Below, piece by piece: positions 21,379-31,938 of a DNA stretch of 64,000 bases (positions are counted from its first letter, which is position 1; each line of letters starts with the position of its first letter). The position numbers were made by a program, and so were the translations under genes. Under the pieces are notes generated by a model. It made no database searches. It worked only from the letters and a program-made list of their open reading frames with translations, and was not told where the DNA came from. The DNA comes from Capra hircus (Eukaryota > Chordata > Mammalia > Artiodactyla > Bovidae), in NCBI RefSeq assembly GCF_001704415.2, contig NC_030817.1, forward strand, positions 50,639,550 to 50,703,549, given 5' to 3'.

Positions 21379-22254
21379 TCAATTCAGTTCAGTCACTCAG
21401 TCGTGTCCAGTGCTTTGTGACCCCATGAACTGCAGCACGCCAGGCCTCCCTGTCCATCACCAACTCCTGGAGTTCACTCAAATTCATATCCATTGAGTGG
21501 TGATGCCATCCAGCCATCTCATCCTCTGTCGGCCCCTTCTCCTCTTGCCCCCAATCCCTCCTGGCATCAGAGTCCTTTCCAATGAGTCAACTCTTTGCAT
21601 GAGGTGGCCAAAGTACTGGAGTTTCAACTTTAGCATCAGTCCTTCCAAAGAACACCCAGGACTGATCTCTTTTAGAATGGACTGATTGGATCTCCTTGCA
21701 GTCCAAGGGACTCTCAAGAGTCTTCTCCAACACCACAGTTCAAAAGTGTTAATTCTTTGGCACTCAGCTTTCTTCACAGTCCAACTCTCACATCCACACA
21801 TGACTACTGGAAAAACCATAGCCTCAACTAGATGGACCTTTGTTGGTAAAGTAATGTCTCTGCTTTTTAATATGCTATCTAGGTTGGTCATAACTTTCCT
21901 TCCAAGGAGTAAGTGTCTTTTAATTTCATGGCTGCAATCACCATCTGCAGTGATTTTGGAGCTCCCCAAAATAAAGTCTGACACTGCTTCCACTGTTTCC
22001 CCATCTATTTGCCATGAAGTGATGGGACCAGATGCCATGATCTTCGTTTTCTGAATGTTGAGCTTTAAGCCAACTTTTTCACTCTCCTCTTTCACTTTCA
22101 TCAAGAGGCTCTTTAGTTCCTCTTCACTTTCTGCCATAAGGGTGCTATCTGAATATCTGAGGTTATTGATATTTCTGCCGGCAATCTTGATTCCAGCTGT
22201 TTCCTCCAGCACAGCGTTTCTCATGATGTACTCTGCATATAAGTTAAATAAGCC
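21379..22254 (-). mobile_element. BovB LINE, 5'-truncated, nested in L1
   Basis: About 0.88 kb of BovB 3' end with a minus-strand open frame spanning 22284-21484 (266 codons; the first few lie in L1). The RT catalytic loop, normally YADD, reads YSDS (22155-22144), so the second catalytic aspartate is lost. Palm-to-thumb blocks are intact by eye: MAESEEELKSLLMKVKEES, GLKLNIQKTKIM, DSILKSRDITLPTKVHLV, ELWCWRRLLRVPWTARRSNQ. The endonuclease and RT fingers are missing through 5' truncation, so it is not functional. No clean target duplication could be read. Confidence 0.96.
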
Positions 22255-22935
22255 ATACCAACCTGTAATCCCTCTGTTGGGCATATACCCTGGGAGGAAA
22301 CCAGAACTGAAAAAGACATGTACCTGAATTTCATTGCAGCACTATTTACAATAGCTAGGACATGGAAGCAACCTAGATGCCCATTGGCAGATGAATGGAT
22401 AAGGAAGTTGTGGTATATACACACAGTGGAATATTACTCAGCCATAAAAAGGAACACATTTGAGTCAGTTCTAATGAGGTGGATGGACCTAGAGCCTATT
22501 ATACAGAGTGAGGTAAGTCAGAAAGAAAAAGACAAATACCATATATTAACGCAGGTATATGGAATCTAGAAAGATGGTGCCTATGATCCTATGCGCAGGG
22601 CAGCAAGGGAGACACAGATGTAAAGAACAGATTTTAGGACTCAGTGGGAGAAGGGGAGGGTGGGATGATTTGAGAGAATAGCTTGAAACATGTACATTAC
22701 CATATGTAAAATAGATAGCCAGCGCAAGTTTGATGTTTGATGCAAGGCACCCAGCTGATGCTCTATGACAACCTAGAGGGATAGGTCAGGGAAGGAGGTG
22801 GGAGGGGAGTTCAGGATGGAGTGGACACAAGTATACCTATGGCTGATTCATACCGATGTGCGGCAAAAACCATCTCAATATTGTAAAGTAATCATCCTCC
22901 AATTAAAATAAATATTTTGTTTTAAAAAAAAGGGA
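22255..22935 (+). mobile_element. L1 ORF2 end and 3' UTR (right half)
   Basis: This continues the L1 begun at 20965. It opens with CCCTCTGTTGGGCATATACCC. A frame at 22318-22569 holds the ORF2 C-terminal signature WYIHTVEYYSAIKRN, followed by the ruminant L1 3' UTR (GATGTAAAGAACAGATTTTAGG, CATGTACATTACCATATGTAAAATAG, AATCATCCTCCAATTAAAATAAA) and an A-rich tail to about 22935. Confidence 0.96.
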
Positions 22936-24293
22936 AAAAAAAGAAACTGTGGGTGGAAACTCAGTATTGACATAGATAGAAGCAGAAGTGCTCTGGTGGA
23001 AGTGAGGAGAATTTCCTGCCTTCGTGAAAACACTCAGCCTGCTGGCAGCCCTGAGCACCTCTGCATCACATCTGTGGCACATCACAGAACACAGTCTCAA
23101 AGGCTCAGCACCAGATCCTCTCTCGAGTGTTTTTAGCTGCAAAGACTTTTCTCTAAGCGTTTACTTTCAAGAATGTAAATAACCCTACCGATCATTTTCA
23201 CCTGAATTAGTTCACAACACCACTCCCTGAAACAGTGGAGAGAGCAGAAAACTGAGCAAATGGGTGTTTGCTGGGAGAACGGCACACATGGTTTCATAGC
23301 ACTGAGGCTGCCTTGCAAAAGCAGTGGGAAGAACAGGGGCTCTGAATATCCTGGGAAGGAATGGGGGGTGGGCAACTGGGAATTAAAGCCCAGGTAGGCA
23401 GGAAAGGACTAGAGACAGCATAGGAGGCTGCTTTGTAATATTGCTACGACTCCCCCGCCCCACCCTGGTGATGGCCTTTTCTGAGAAATGTACTTTTCTG
23501 TGGGGCCAAAATAGGATTGTTGTATGGTCTGCAGCTGATTGGAGCTCTTCTTTCCCTGGGACATGATTGCTTTCTTGGGCAGTGAAAAAAAGTCCATGTA
23601 AATCTCTGTCCAAAGGCAATTATTTGAGATATGAACTAGTGAAGTCTGCCAATGGAAACTGCAGGTCATTTGAATGTGGCCTGGAATGTGGGATGCCTCA
23701 GACAGCTTTCCTGTCTCTTCCCTTGGTCCTTGTGGGAAACTTCAGGCAGTTGCAGCAGCCTCTTTGGCTGCTATGCACCCCAGTATTCTCCTTGGAGTGA
23801 GGGAGCTTCTTCCTAGTCAGTGTCAGTCATCTTGACCAAGCAGTGAAGTCAGCTAGGGCCTTCATTCCCAACCAGGTGCCTCAATCCAACATAGGTGCTA
23901 CACAGTGAGAGGAGCCCTGACAATCGAGAAACCCAAGGCCAACCAGGGATACCTAGATTTTAATCTATGCTTTGTCATCTTTTATTAAAGCAAGTTATAA
24001 CATGCAAGTCATATCATCATCACAAGCCTTAGTTTTTCTATGTGTAAATGGTTGGTAGGTTTCCATCTTGCTTTAAGGAAAAAAAAAAGTACTTAAGGCA
24101 ACACTTTTGTAAAACTAATAAACTTAGACTAGATGATTTCTAAGTTCTTTCTTTGTTCTATAGGTTCTAAAGACTCTTCTGCAAGGTGACTGCTGAGTTA
24201 CAATTTAGAAGCCTAAATATCTCAACAGTTTTCTCAGGTTATCTGAATAGCTATATTGTCAGTGGTCATCCTTTCACCTTATTTGTTCAACAG
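22936..24293. other. Unique DNA, no gene recognised
   Basis: No named repeat, except possibly a worn MIR around 23950-24080 (TAGTTTTTCTATGTGTAAATGG). Short frames on both strands at 23133-23800 lack motifs. Confidence 0.45.
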
Positions 24294-24476
24294 GTCGAGC
24301 TTCCTACTGATGAATTTAAATTCTCTTTAAAAAGCTTGCCAAATGGAGAGAGTGTTCTACATGAAATCATTAAGGGATGTGAGAACCAAATACAATGTGA
24401 GCGCCTTAATGGGATCTTGGATCAAGAAAAAAAACAGAGCCAACAAGCTGCAATTGACATTTTGGGGAACAACTGA
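24294..24476 (+). other. Candidate terminal exon or gene relic, product unknown
   Basis: A CTTATTTGTTCAACAG acceptor-like site (weak pyrimidine tract) precedes a 60-codon frame ending in TGA. It starts VELPTDEFKFSLKSLPNGE and ends SQQAAIDILGNN. The residue mix is balanced and polar, with a helical Gln/Lys/Glu-rich C-terminal third, more protein-like than other frames in the window. The open frame extends upstream without a stop to 24186. I do not recognise the sequence. There is no AATAAA shortly after the stop. It may be an exon, an exon relic or chance. Confidence 0.25.
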
Positions 24477-25249
24477 GGTCTGAGATCCAGAGCGTCTCCA
24501 GCCTTCTCCAGGGTGCTTTCTTTGCTCTCTTCCCTCCCTTTCAGCCTTCAGTCATCCTCCACAGACAGTCCTTCCCCAGATACTCTGGCCCACTCAGCTT
24601 TACCCCCGCCTTGGCTGCTGCACCTCACTTCCACTGAACTCTTCCTTCACACTTTCCCTCAGCTAGAAGCATGCCAGGGAGCTGATGGGTATTGCTTGGT
24701 CTGAACACGTGGATGCCAGTGGAAGCTATTTAGAGGCCAGGGGTCCTGGCTTCTGTGCTGTCCCCAGCCAATGCATTCAAGAAATAATTGTGCTTGGAAA
24801 AGGGATTCAAATTCAGATATATTGTGATCGTGATGATGGTGATGGTGATGATTGTTAAAGGCAAAGCTTCGTATTCTGGGCCTCATGCTCATTACTCAGA
24901 GGTGAGGGCAACATGGGCAAGGTCAGCCTGGATCCTGATGAAACCCAGCCTCCCCCAAGCTCAGAGTCCCATGTTTATTTTACAACAATTAGAGGCATAC
25001 GGGCTCCTTCGGAGACAGGTTAATCTATCAGGCTGACTTGTGCAGAGCCTCTGCTTAGATGTGCCTGGTGCGAGGTCCTTGAACGCAGCTTAAAAAATTA
25101 CCTTGGTAACAGGATGGGGGAAGCACTTTCTCTAGAAACAGTTACCAGGCCCCCAAACTGGGGGGAAGAGACGTGATCACCTCCCATTTGGAAGAAACCC
25201 TCAAGAACTGGTTTCAAGCTGCCCTTGAGGGCCAGCCTATCACCATAAA
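24477..25249. other. Unique DNA; short GATGGT simple repeat
   Basis: No gene. A small (GATGGT)n-like patch lies at about 24827-24855 (GTGATGATGGTGATGGTGATG). The rest is unassigned. Confidence 0.5.
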
Positions 25250-25310
25250 CTAGCCCCTCTTCTCCCCACCCCTCTTCTCCCCACTACCCTTTTTCTCCCC
25301 ACCCCCAAGC
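25250..25310. repeat. C/T-rich short tandem repeat
   Basis: About three to four imperfect copies of CTCTTCTCCCCACCCC (15-16 bp) lie in tandem, for example CCCCTCTTCTCCCCACCCC, then ...CCCCACTACCCTTTTTCTCC. One strand is almost purely pyrimidine. Confidence 0.8.
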
Positions 25311-25529
25311 AGAGCTGCCAGGAGAAGGAAGAGGGCTCTTTGGAGCCCAAACCTTGCTTACCCACTTAGTGGGATGCTGTGTTTGCATCCCCTTCCCCTG
25401 CTCTCCTGGGCCCTAAAACAAAATGTGAGGGGCTGCAAAAACAAAAAACAAATCCCATCAAAAGATGAGCTCTACCTGCAAGAGGAGATAGGCATCCTGC
25501 TGCCTGGTGGATGGGTGCTTGGGCAACAG
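25311..25529. other. Unassigned DNA
   Basis: G+C-moderate DNA with no assignable feature. Confidence 0.4.
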
Positions 25530-25722
25530 GTTTGTCCATTAGGGATCATTTGTCAGTGTCTGGAGACATTTGTTTGTCAGAAGTGGGAAGATACTATAAT
25601 CATCCAGTGGGCAGAAGCCGGGGATGCAGCTAAACATCCTACTATCTCACAGAACAGTATCCACAACCAAGAATTATGTGGTCAAGGAAAACAGCAGTGC
25701 CACTGTTGAGGAATCCTGCTGT
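25530..25722 (+). mobile_element. MER20 hAT MITE
   Basis: The MER20 order is clear: CAGTGTCTGGAGACATTTGTTTGTCA, TCATCCAGTGGGCAGAAGCCGGGGATGCAGCTAAACATCCTAC, ACAACCAAGAATTATGTGG and AGTGCCACTGTTGAG. Confidence 0.9.
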
Positions 25723-25984
25723 TAAAATAGCTACTGATCAAAAGAGAAGAGATGTCGTTATTCCTGGGGACACCCTAACTATTGCATCATATCCTCATGT
25801 CCCAGCATACCTACTGTCATTCTATACTACATATATATGCACCTTTATGCAAAACATTCAGGTTGCGGTCCACATCCCTAGGAACCCTCATGTTCTTGTG
25901 TTTGCCCCAGGTGTTATAGCCTATTAGCTGTGGGATCCCACACAGGCACCTTTGAAAAGGAAGCTGCACTATTATAAAATTTTT
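25723..25984. other. Unassigned DNA
   Basis: No repeat or gene recognised. Confidence 0.45.
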
Positions 25985-26156
25985 TTCCAATTGTTACACA
26001 TTAGAATCATCTGGGGAGCTTTCAGATTTCCCAATATAACAGCTGCATCGCAGGTCAATTAAGTCAGAGTCTCTGGGGGTGGAACCCTGGCAGCTGCATT
26101 TAAAAAAAACTCCCTGAGTGATTCCAGTGTACAGCCAAGCTTGAGAACTGCTGCTC
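25985..26156 (+). mobile_element. MER5A hAT MITE
   Basis: MER5A blocks: ACACATTAGAATCATCTGGGGAGCTTT, AGTCAGAGTCTCTGGGGGTGG, CTGAGTGATTCCAGTGTACAGCC and the terminal TTGAGAACTGCTG. Confidence 0.9.
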
Positions 26157-26779
26157 TCGATAAGGCTTAACCTTCCAGTGTGTGTCATCGGGCAAGCCCT
26201 TCATCCTGTTACCATTGGAGAGCAGGGTCTGGTGGGTCAGCTCTGGGGCCCTGCCAGGTGCCAGCGTGCCGACATTTGGGGGGTTGCTTCCGATTGCCCG
26301 TTTCAGGTATTAGCTGTTCAACAATGACTGGATTTATTACTTAACCCCAGTAAACATGTATGTATTATGAATTACTTATATGTTTCTATATAAAGCAGAT
26401 ACATTTTACATTTCCCTGTTTAACCACCACTCCTTCTTAACTAAGGACTGAGAAGTTGTCTCTTATCCTCAGAGGCTATAGGTTAGCCTTTGGAAATTGA
26501 CTTCTAAGTCATCTGATAAATCCCATGGAATGTCAGGATTTTTAGCTTGTGCTATATCCGCCAACCTGTTTCCTGGGCCTTGTGGGGGTTCCCTGTGCTC
26601 CCAGGCCTGTGATGTCACTGCGTTAACTGCTTGATTCTTTCTTGATCTGCTACTTGATTCTTTCTTTTATCTGCATCTTCCTCTTTGCGTTGTCCCTTTA
26701 CAATGGACTTAGACTCTTTAACACCCAAATCAATAATGACTTCTGTGCATTCTGGGGCATTGAGAGGTTTTTTAAAAGA
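26157..26779. other. Unassigned DNA
   Basis: No gene or named repeat. A direct repeat of TGCTTGATTCTTTCTTGATCTGC / TACTTGATTCTTTCTTTTATCTGC lies at about 26630-26673. Confidence 0.45.
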
Positions 26780-27330
26780 TTGGGTTTCAAATTGTGTAAA
26801 TAATATGTGTGTTAAAAAGCATAACAAAAGGAACATTTATAATTTTGCTACCTCCAACCCATGAACTAGATTATCCACCACACCTGGTGCACAGCACTCC
26901 TGTTCATCCCTATGCTTTACCAGAGTCAACAATAACCTGAATTTGTTTATAACTGCCTTTCCTTTTTGTAAAAAATGATTTTTCTCAAGGATGTATAAAT
27001 TCCTGAACAGTATATTACTTGGTTTTGCTTATATTAGATCTATTTTAAAATGATACCATACTGGATATAGTCTTTTAGGACTTGAGTTTTATTCCCCTTA
27101 ATGTGTGTGTGTGTAGTTTTTTTTTTTTTTTCTAAGATTCATCCTTAGGACACCTAAGAGGAATTCACTCATTTTCAGTGCTGGATAATATTTCATCGTG
27201 TAACTGTGTACAATTTGCTTATCCACTTTACTGTTGATGAACACTTGTGTTGTTTGACTTTGTTTCTGTGAACAGTGCTCCAAACATTTTCTTACACATC
27301 AGCTGTGTATACATGAGCAAGAGGTTCTCT
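26780..27330 (-). mobile_element. L1M 3' end, first segment
   Basis: The plus strand shows the complement of an old L1: TTAAAATGATACCATACTGGATATAG, TGCTGGATAATATTTCATCGTGTAAC, TTGCTTATCCACTTTACTGTTGATGAACACTTG and GTGAACAGTGCTCCAAACAT. It is interrupted at 27331 by MER5A and continues at about 27780. Confidence 0.8.
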
Positions 27331-27770
27331 AGACCTGGGCTTCTCAAACTTTAATAAACATATGGCTCACCTGGGGATCTTGTTAAAATGTAGATTCTGG
27401 CTTAGTCTGAGAGGCCTCAGAGCGACACCAGTGCTGTGAGTCCATGGACTACACTTTTAGGGGCTGCTGCTGCTGCCGCCAAGTCACTTCAGTCGTGTCC
27501 GACTCTGTGCGACCTCAGAGATGGCAGCCCACCAGGCTCCCCCATCGCTGGGATTCTCCAGGCAAGAACACTGGAGTGGGTTGCCATTTCCTTCTCCAAT
27601 GCGTGAAAGTGAAAAGTGAAAGAAGTCACTCAGTCGTGTCCGACTCTTTGCAACCCCATGGACTGCAGCCTACCAGGCTCCTCTGTCCATGGGATTTTCC
27701 AGGCAAGAGTACTGGAGTGGGGTGCCATTGCCTTCTCCGACACTTTTAGGGGCAAGACCCCTTAATTTGT
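27331..27770 (+). mobile_element. MER5A hAT MITE, split by Bov-A2
   Basis: The left part (27331-27463) has GGGCTTCTCAAACTTTAATAAAC, CACCTGGGGATCTTGTTAAAATG and GAGTCCATGGACTACACTTTTAG. The right part after 27752 completes it (GCAAGACCCCTTAA). It lies inside an old L1. Confidence 0.8.
27464..27739 (-). mobile_element. Bov-A2 dimeric SINE nested in MER5A
   Basis: The plus strand starts with the complement of the AGC tail (CTGCTGCTGCTGCCGCC), then CACTTCAGTCGTGTCCGACTCTGTGCG and the second monomer from about 27623. The target duplication is ACACTTTTAGGGG at 27451-27463 and 27740-27752. Confidence 0.97.
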
Positions 27771-27779
27771 AGGAGTTCT

Positions 27780-28388
27780 TCCAACCCTTCTTATGTTCTT
27801 ACTCAAATCCTTCATTGGCTTTATGTGCTACAAATATTGACCCTCAATTTGTTCCTTCTTTTATCTTCCTTTATGGTGTTCTTTGATGAATAGAAATCCT
27901 TAATTTTAATATTGTTGAATTTATCTTTTATGTGTAGTTTGTGTCTTTAAAAAAAACGTCTTTAATTCAAAGAGTTTAGTTAATAGAATTATACTGGTGT
28001 TAGTTTTGGTAATGTATTATGGTTATGTAAGATGATAATTTTGAAGGGTGTTAGGTGAAGAATATAAAGGGACTCTTTGTAACATTTTTGAAACTCTTCT
28101 GTAAGTGTAAAATTATTTTAAAATGATTTTTTCAAGTCCATTACTGTTGGAAGGTTATAAAGATATTCTCCCACTTTGATTCTGCAAGTTTTGCCTTTCA
28201 TACTTAGGTCCTTAGTTCTTCTGGAATTGATTTTGTGTTTGGCATGAGTATGGATTTAATTCCATGTTGTTTCACAAGGTTTGTCAATTGTCCCACAATC
28301 ATTTTTGAATACTATCTTTGTTTTCCAGTGCTCTGCAATACCATCTTGGTCATATACCAAATACACAGAAGGGAGTGGGTCTTTACAG
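27780..28388 (-). mobile_element. L1M ORF2 portion, second segment
   Basis: The complement of the L1 ORF2 3' region is recognisable: TTTATGGTGTTCTTTGATGAATAGAAATCCTTAATTTTAAT, CTTCTGGAATTGATTTTGTGTTTGGCATGAGTATGGATTTAATTCC and CAGTGCTCTGCAATACCATCTTGGTCATATACCAAAT. It joins 26780-27330 as one older element. Confidence 0.8.
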
Positions 28389-28729
28389 ACCTCCAAGCTA
28401 TATAGCAAGCATAGAATGGCTTCTGTGAAGCATGCTCCTGGGAAGGCTGTACCATTCTCTCCCCAAACCCACATGCCCTTTTCTCCAGGATAGTTCCTCT
28501 CTGTGCAGCAGAATCAGGGCAATGGGAACATTCCTTTCTCAGTTTGTTCAGGGTTCTCAGTTATGCCCTGATTAACTTCATGTTTTTGACCTTTAGGCTT
28601 TGTCAGACCCATCTTATTGATATTATTTGAATTACACACTATTCAAGGTAGGAAAGAGCCTACTGTGAAGTTTTCCAGCCTTTTCAGGTTATGGTTGAAA
28701 AAACTGAAGTGTGTTAGTGTATCCAGGCT
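28389..28729. other. Unassigned DNA
   Basis: No gene or named repeat. Confidence 0.45.
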
Positions 28730-29575
28730 GACGAAAGAGCTGAGATTAAACCCAGTTTCTCAACTCACACTCTCCTGCCCTATGTTTCTCATTCCAGTTG
28801 ATGGTACCACTGTCCACCCAGCCATTCAAGCTAGAAATTTGAGGTGCTCCTGCTTGTCCCTCCTTGTCTGTCATGACATTCTCGTAACTGTGCCTCTGAA
28901 GTCTTTTTAAATTTTGTTTTCTCAAATAAAATTTCTCTCATTGTCACACCCACATCCTGTTTCATATCCTTGTCAGTGCTCCACTGGATTTCAAGAGCCT
29001 CATTATTTGTCATTTTCCTCTATAATCAATCCATTCCCTAGCTAGATTGCTCCTAAACTTCTAAATTTGAAAACACCTAGTTTACCAGGTTGTTTAACTG
29101 CCTTCATTGCTTTGGCTAAAGACCTGTGTCTCCTTGCCAACAGATGAAATTATGACTTTTATCATTTGCTCCCAATTTGCCTTCTCAGGTTCATTTCTTA
29201 TCACCTTCCTCCTCCCCTCCAGGGGCCAGGGCTGTATCCACACTGAACTATTGGATGCTTCTGAGAAGTGCCATACATGTCTGGGCTTCTGATACTTGGC
29301 ACACGCTCCCTCTGCCTGCAGCACCTTTACACCTTGCTCTACATCTTGTAATTGCACTCACCCTTCAAGATTTGGAAAAGCGCTTTCTCCACCATGAAGC
29401 CCTCCTGCATGCCTCAGTTGCAGCTAATCTCTCATAGCATTTTATATGATCCTATGAACCTCTGTTACAACAACAGGCTTGTTCATGTTCCGTGTTACTT
29501 CCCAGCACATGAGCCCCCTGAGGTCTGTAACCATATATGGAACTGGTCCATGGTAGAGGCACAATATATTATTAT
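28730..29575 (+). mobile_element. L2 LINE 3' portion
   Basis: The stretch follows the L2 3' pattern: a TCCTCTATAATCAATCCATTCCC block, GATTGCTCCTAAACTTCTAAA, TTGGCACACGCTCCCTCTGCCTGCAG, CACTCACCCTTCAAGATTTGGAAAAG, CCATGAAGCCC and AATATATTATTATTGATCCAATC. The 130-codon frame at 29352-29744 overlaps it and is not a gene. Confidence 0.75.
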
Positions 29576-29684
29576 TGATCCAATCAAGAACTATTTAAGG
29601 ACAATGCTTAGAAAATGTTTACATCATTACATTGTTACTCTACCAATACATCTTTATATTGGTATTAGTATCACTTATGTGTTA

Positions 29685-30400
29685 GTTAGGACTCTTGTGG
29701 TAGCAAGTACAGAAATTCTATTTGCACAAAGTGAAGTAAAATAATAACCAAGTATGGCTCACATAATCTGCTGTGGACAATGAAAGGCAAGAGATGCTTT
29801 TCTGGACAGCTGGAATCAGGTACTCAAGTGTGTTCAGGGGTATACTCCAGACTCTGGCCTTTGGGTTTCTCTGCATAAGGGCTTTATTCTTGCCCATGTG
29901 CTTTCTGTCAGGGAAGCTCTGCTGCTGCTGCTAAATCACTTCAGTTGTGTCCGACTCTGTGCGACCCCATAGACAGCAGCCCACCAGGCTCCACTGTCCC
30001 TGGGATTCTCCAGGCAAGAACACTGGAGTGGGTTGCCATTTCCTTCTCCAATGCATGAAAGGGAAAAGTGAAAGTGAAGTCGCTCAGTCTTGTCTGACTC
30101 TTCACGACCCCATGGACTGCAGCCCACTAGGCTCCTCCATCCATGGGATTTTCCAGGCAAGAGTACTGGAGTGGAGTGCCATTGCCTTCTCCTAGGGAAG
30201 CTCTAGACCAGTATGAACAGAAATTTGATAGAGTTGCTTCTCTCCTAAGTCCAGTATAAATCATTTTGAATTCTAATTGGCCAAGCTTGGGTCAAATAGC
30301 TGTCCTGAACCTTCTGGTGGAAGTTGAGTCAGTTAAGGAAATGAACAAACACAGCTAAAATGGGAGAGAGCAGCAGATCTCAAAAATGGAAGGAATAACA
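29685..30400 (+). mobile_element. Unnamed ancient dispersed repeat, split by Bov-A2
   Basis: Blocks such as GTTAGGACTCTTGTGGTAGCAAGTACAGAAATTC, GGCTCACATAATCTGCTG, CTAATTGGCCAAGCTTGGGTCAAATAGC and CCTTCTGGTGGAAG recall a common old mammalian repeat. The family is not named here. A Bov-A2 divides it at 29921. Confidence 0.45.
29921..30193 (-). mobile_element. Bov-A2 dimeric SINE
   Basis: It starts with the complement of the AGC tail (GCTGCTGCTGCTAAATC). Two monomers follow, each with GTGTCCGACTC- or TTGTCTGACTC-type starts. The target-site duplication is AGGGAAGCTCT at 29910-29920 and 30194-30204. Confidence 0.97.
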
Positions 30401-31215
30401 CTGACGGGTTATGGCTGGACAATCCCTCCCCTTAGATTTGTGTCCATGTAGAGGAGAAGAGACAGAACATCACTTTGTATTGTTCAGTTGTAGTGTTTGG
30501 ACAAGAAAAGAGCCTAGTATTTGCGCACTCAGCTGAATACTTGACAAATGAGTGTGTCTCCTAATGAAGTTATTCCATCTTTGGAGCAATGTCTTCATGT
30601 TTGACAAGTACCAGGGACTTTAATTGAAAATTACTTTGGGAATCTTGCCAGACATTGCAAATTGAAAATATGAAAACCCTTCTCCTGGGTCAGGAGTGTA
30701 ACAAGCCCCATGTCAAATGTCATTACCCCACGTGCATTCTAGGACTGTGCAGGTGGGAAGCTAAGTGTTGATTGCATATTTTAGCCCAAGAATAATTTCC
30801 TGCATGGCAATTTGTTCCTTTATTTGATGAAACTGAGGTTTTCAACAGCAGTAAAATGCAATCTTTCCAGAATGTATTTCCATGGGTTATGAAGATTGAT
30901 TATGCTGCTTAGTGAGAGATTCATTATTTGGTTATTTAGACCATGATTTATTAAAAAAAAAAAAGTAAAAAGGTAATGATTTCCAGTTAGGAAGGTTTGC
31001 CCTGTGAGCAGTGGTATTTAGCTCAGCATTGCTTCTAATTGATAGCACTGGGAGAGAAGGGCGGGGGCAGGAGACAGGCCTGTTTTAAGCCAAGCCATTG
31101 GCACTTTCTTGGACCTCAAAGGTCCCCTCTAATTTCTCTGGATCTCAAGACTGCACAACCCCCACTGCCTCAAGCCTGAGGGGATTGGAATTTTGATTGT
31201 GTCCTAGAATAAGGG
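30401..31215. other. Repeat-poor DNA; possible conserved non-coding segment
   Basis: No repeat recognised from about 30400 to 31200. The part 30520-30960 is AT-rich and rich in TAATTG/ATTTA-type cores. A 12-base A run lies at about 30953. No coding frame. Confidence 0.4.
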
Positions 31216-31737
31216 GGTGTGGGGGCAGGGCAAAGGCATGGCAGGAGGCAGAACGGAGGCTCTAGACTACACGGAGCCTAGGAAACACCCAGGCAAAGTC
31301 AAAAAGGGAAAAAGAGCAATAAGGAAGAAAAGTGGACAAAGAATTAAGCCAATAAAGTGTGGAAGTGGGAAGAGGGGTATGTGTGCGAGAGAGAGAGAGA
31401 GGATGGAGAATCACATAAAAGAGTTCAGACCCAGGTAGAAACCAAAGAGAAGTGGGGAGGAAGCAGATCAAAGGGAGAATGGAGCCCTCTCACAGCTTGT
31501 AGGGGTGCTCAGCTCCAAAACCCCAGGGCTACCCAGGCAGACCTGCCCAGCTCTGTCCAGACTCCTTCACAGAACTTTCCAACTGCTGCAACTGTAAACA
31601 GTCTCCTTTCTGGAAAATAAACCAACGAATCTGTTTCCAGTCATGATGATCAATCAAAAAAAAAAAAAGTGGGGAGAGGGAGGAATACTGCTCAGATCTA
31701 GGATGAAACTTGGAGAAAGGACAAGAATGTCTACTTG
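31216..31737. other. Unassigned purine-rich DNA with (GA)n patch
   Basis: The plus strand is strongly purine-rich from 31200 to 31480, with a short (GA)n run at about 31387-31402. The frames seen on both strands here are composition artefacts. An A12 run lies near 31658. Confidence 0.5.
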
Positions 31738-31938
31738 AACTTCCCTTGGTGATCCAGTTGTTAAGAATCTGCCTGCCAAAGCAGGGGACATAGGTTCGAT
31801 CCCTGGTCAGGGAACCAGATCCACATTCTACAGAGCAACTAAGCCCAACCACCGCATCTCCTTAGCCTATGCTCTACAGCCCGTGTTCTGCATGTAGCAA
31901 CGAAGACCTAGCACAGCCAAAAATTAAAAAAAAAAAAG
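31738..31938 (+). mobile_element. CHR-type SINE
   Basis: GAACTTCCCTTGGTGATCCAGTTGTTAAGAATCTGCC, a near-perfect B box (AGGTTCGATCCCTGG), CAGGGAACCAGATCC, GCAACGAAGACCTAGCACAGCC and an A tail at about 31926-31937. Confidence 0.95.

Noticed and set aside
21379..22254. Host gene suggested by a 266-codon minus-strand frame
   Set aside because: The protein is plainly BovB RT C-terminal sequence with a broken YSDS loop, nested in L1.
29352..29744. 130-codon plus-strand frame
   Set aside because: It overlaps an L2 3' portion and an unnamed old repeat. No host homology recognised.
31700..31830. tRNA-like A and B boxes (for example AGGTTCGATCCC)
   Set aside because: The match is the promoter of a tRNA-derived CHR SINE, followed by the SINE body rather than a tRNA acceptor stem. 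The same applies to the other CHR and Bov-tA copies.
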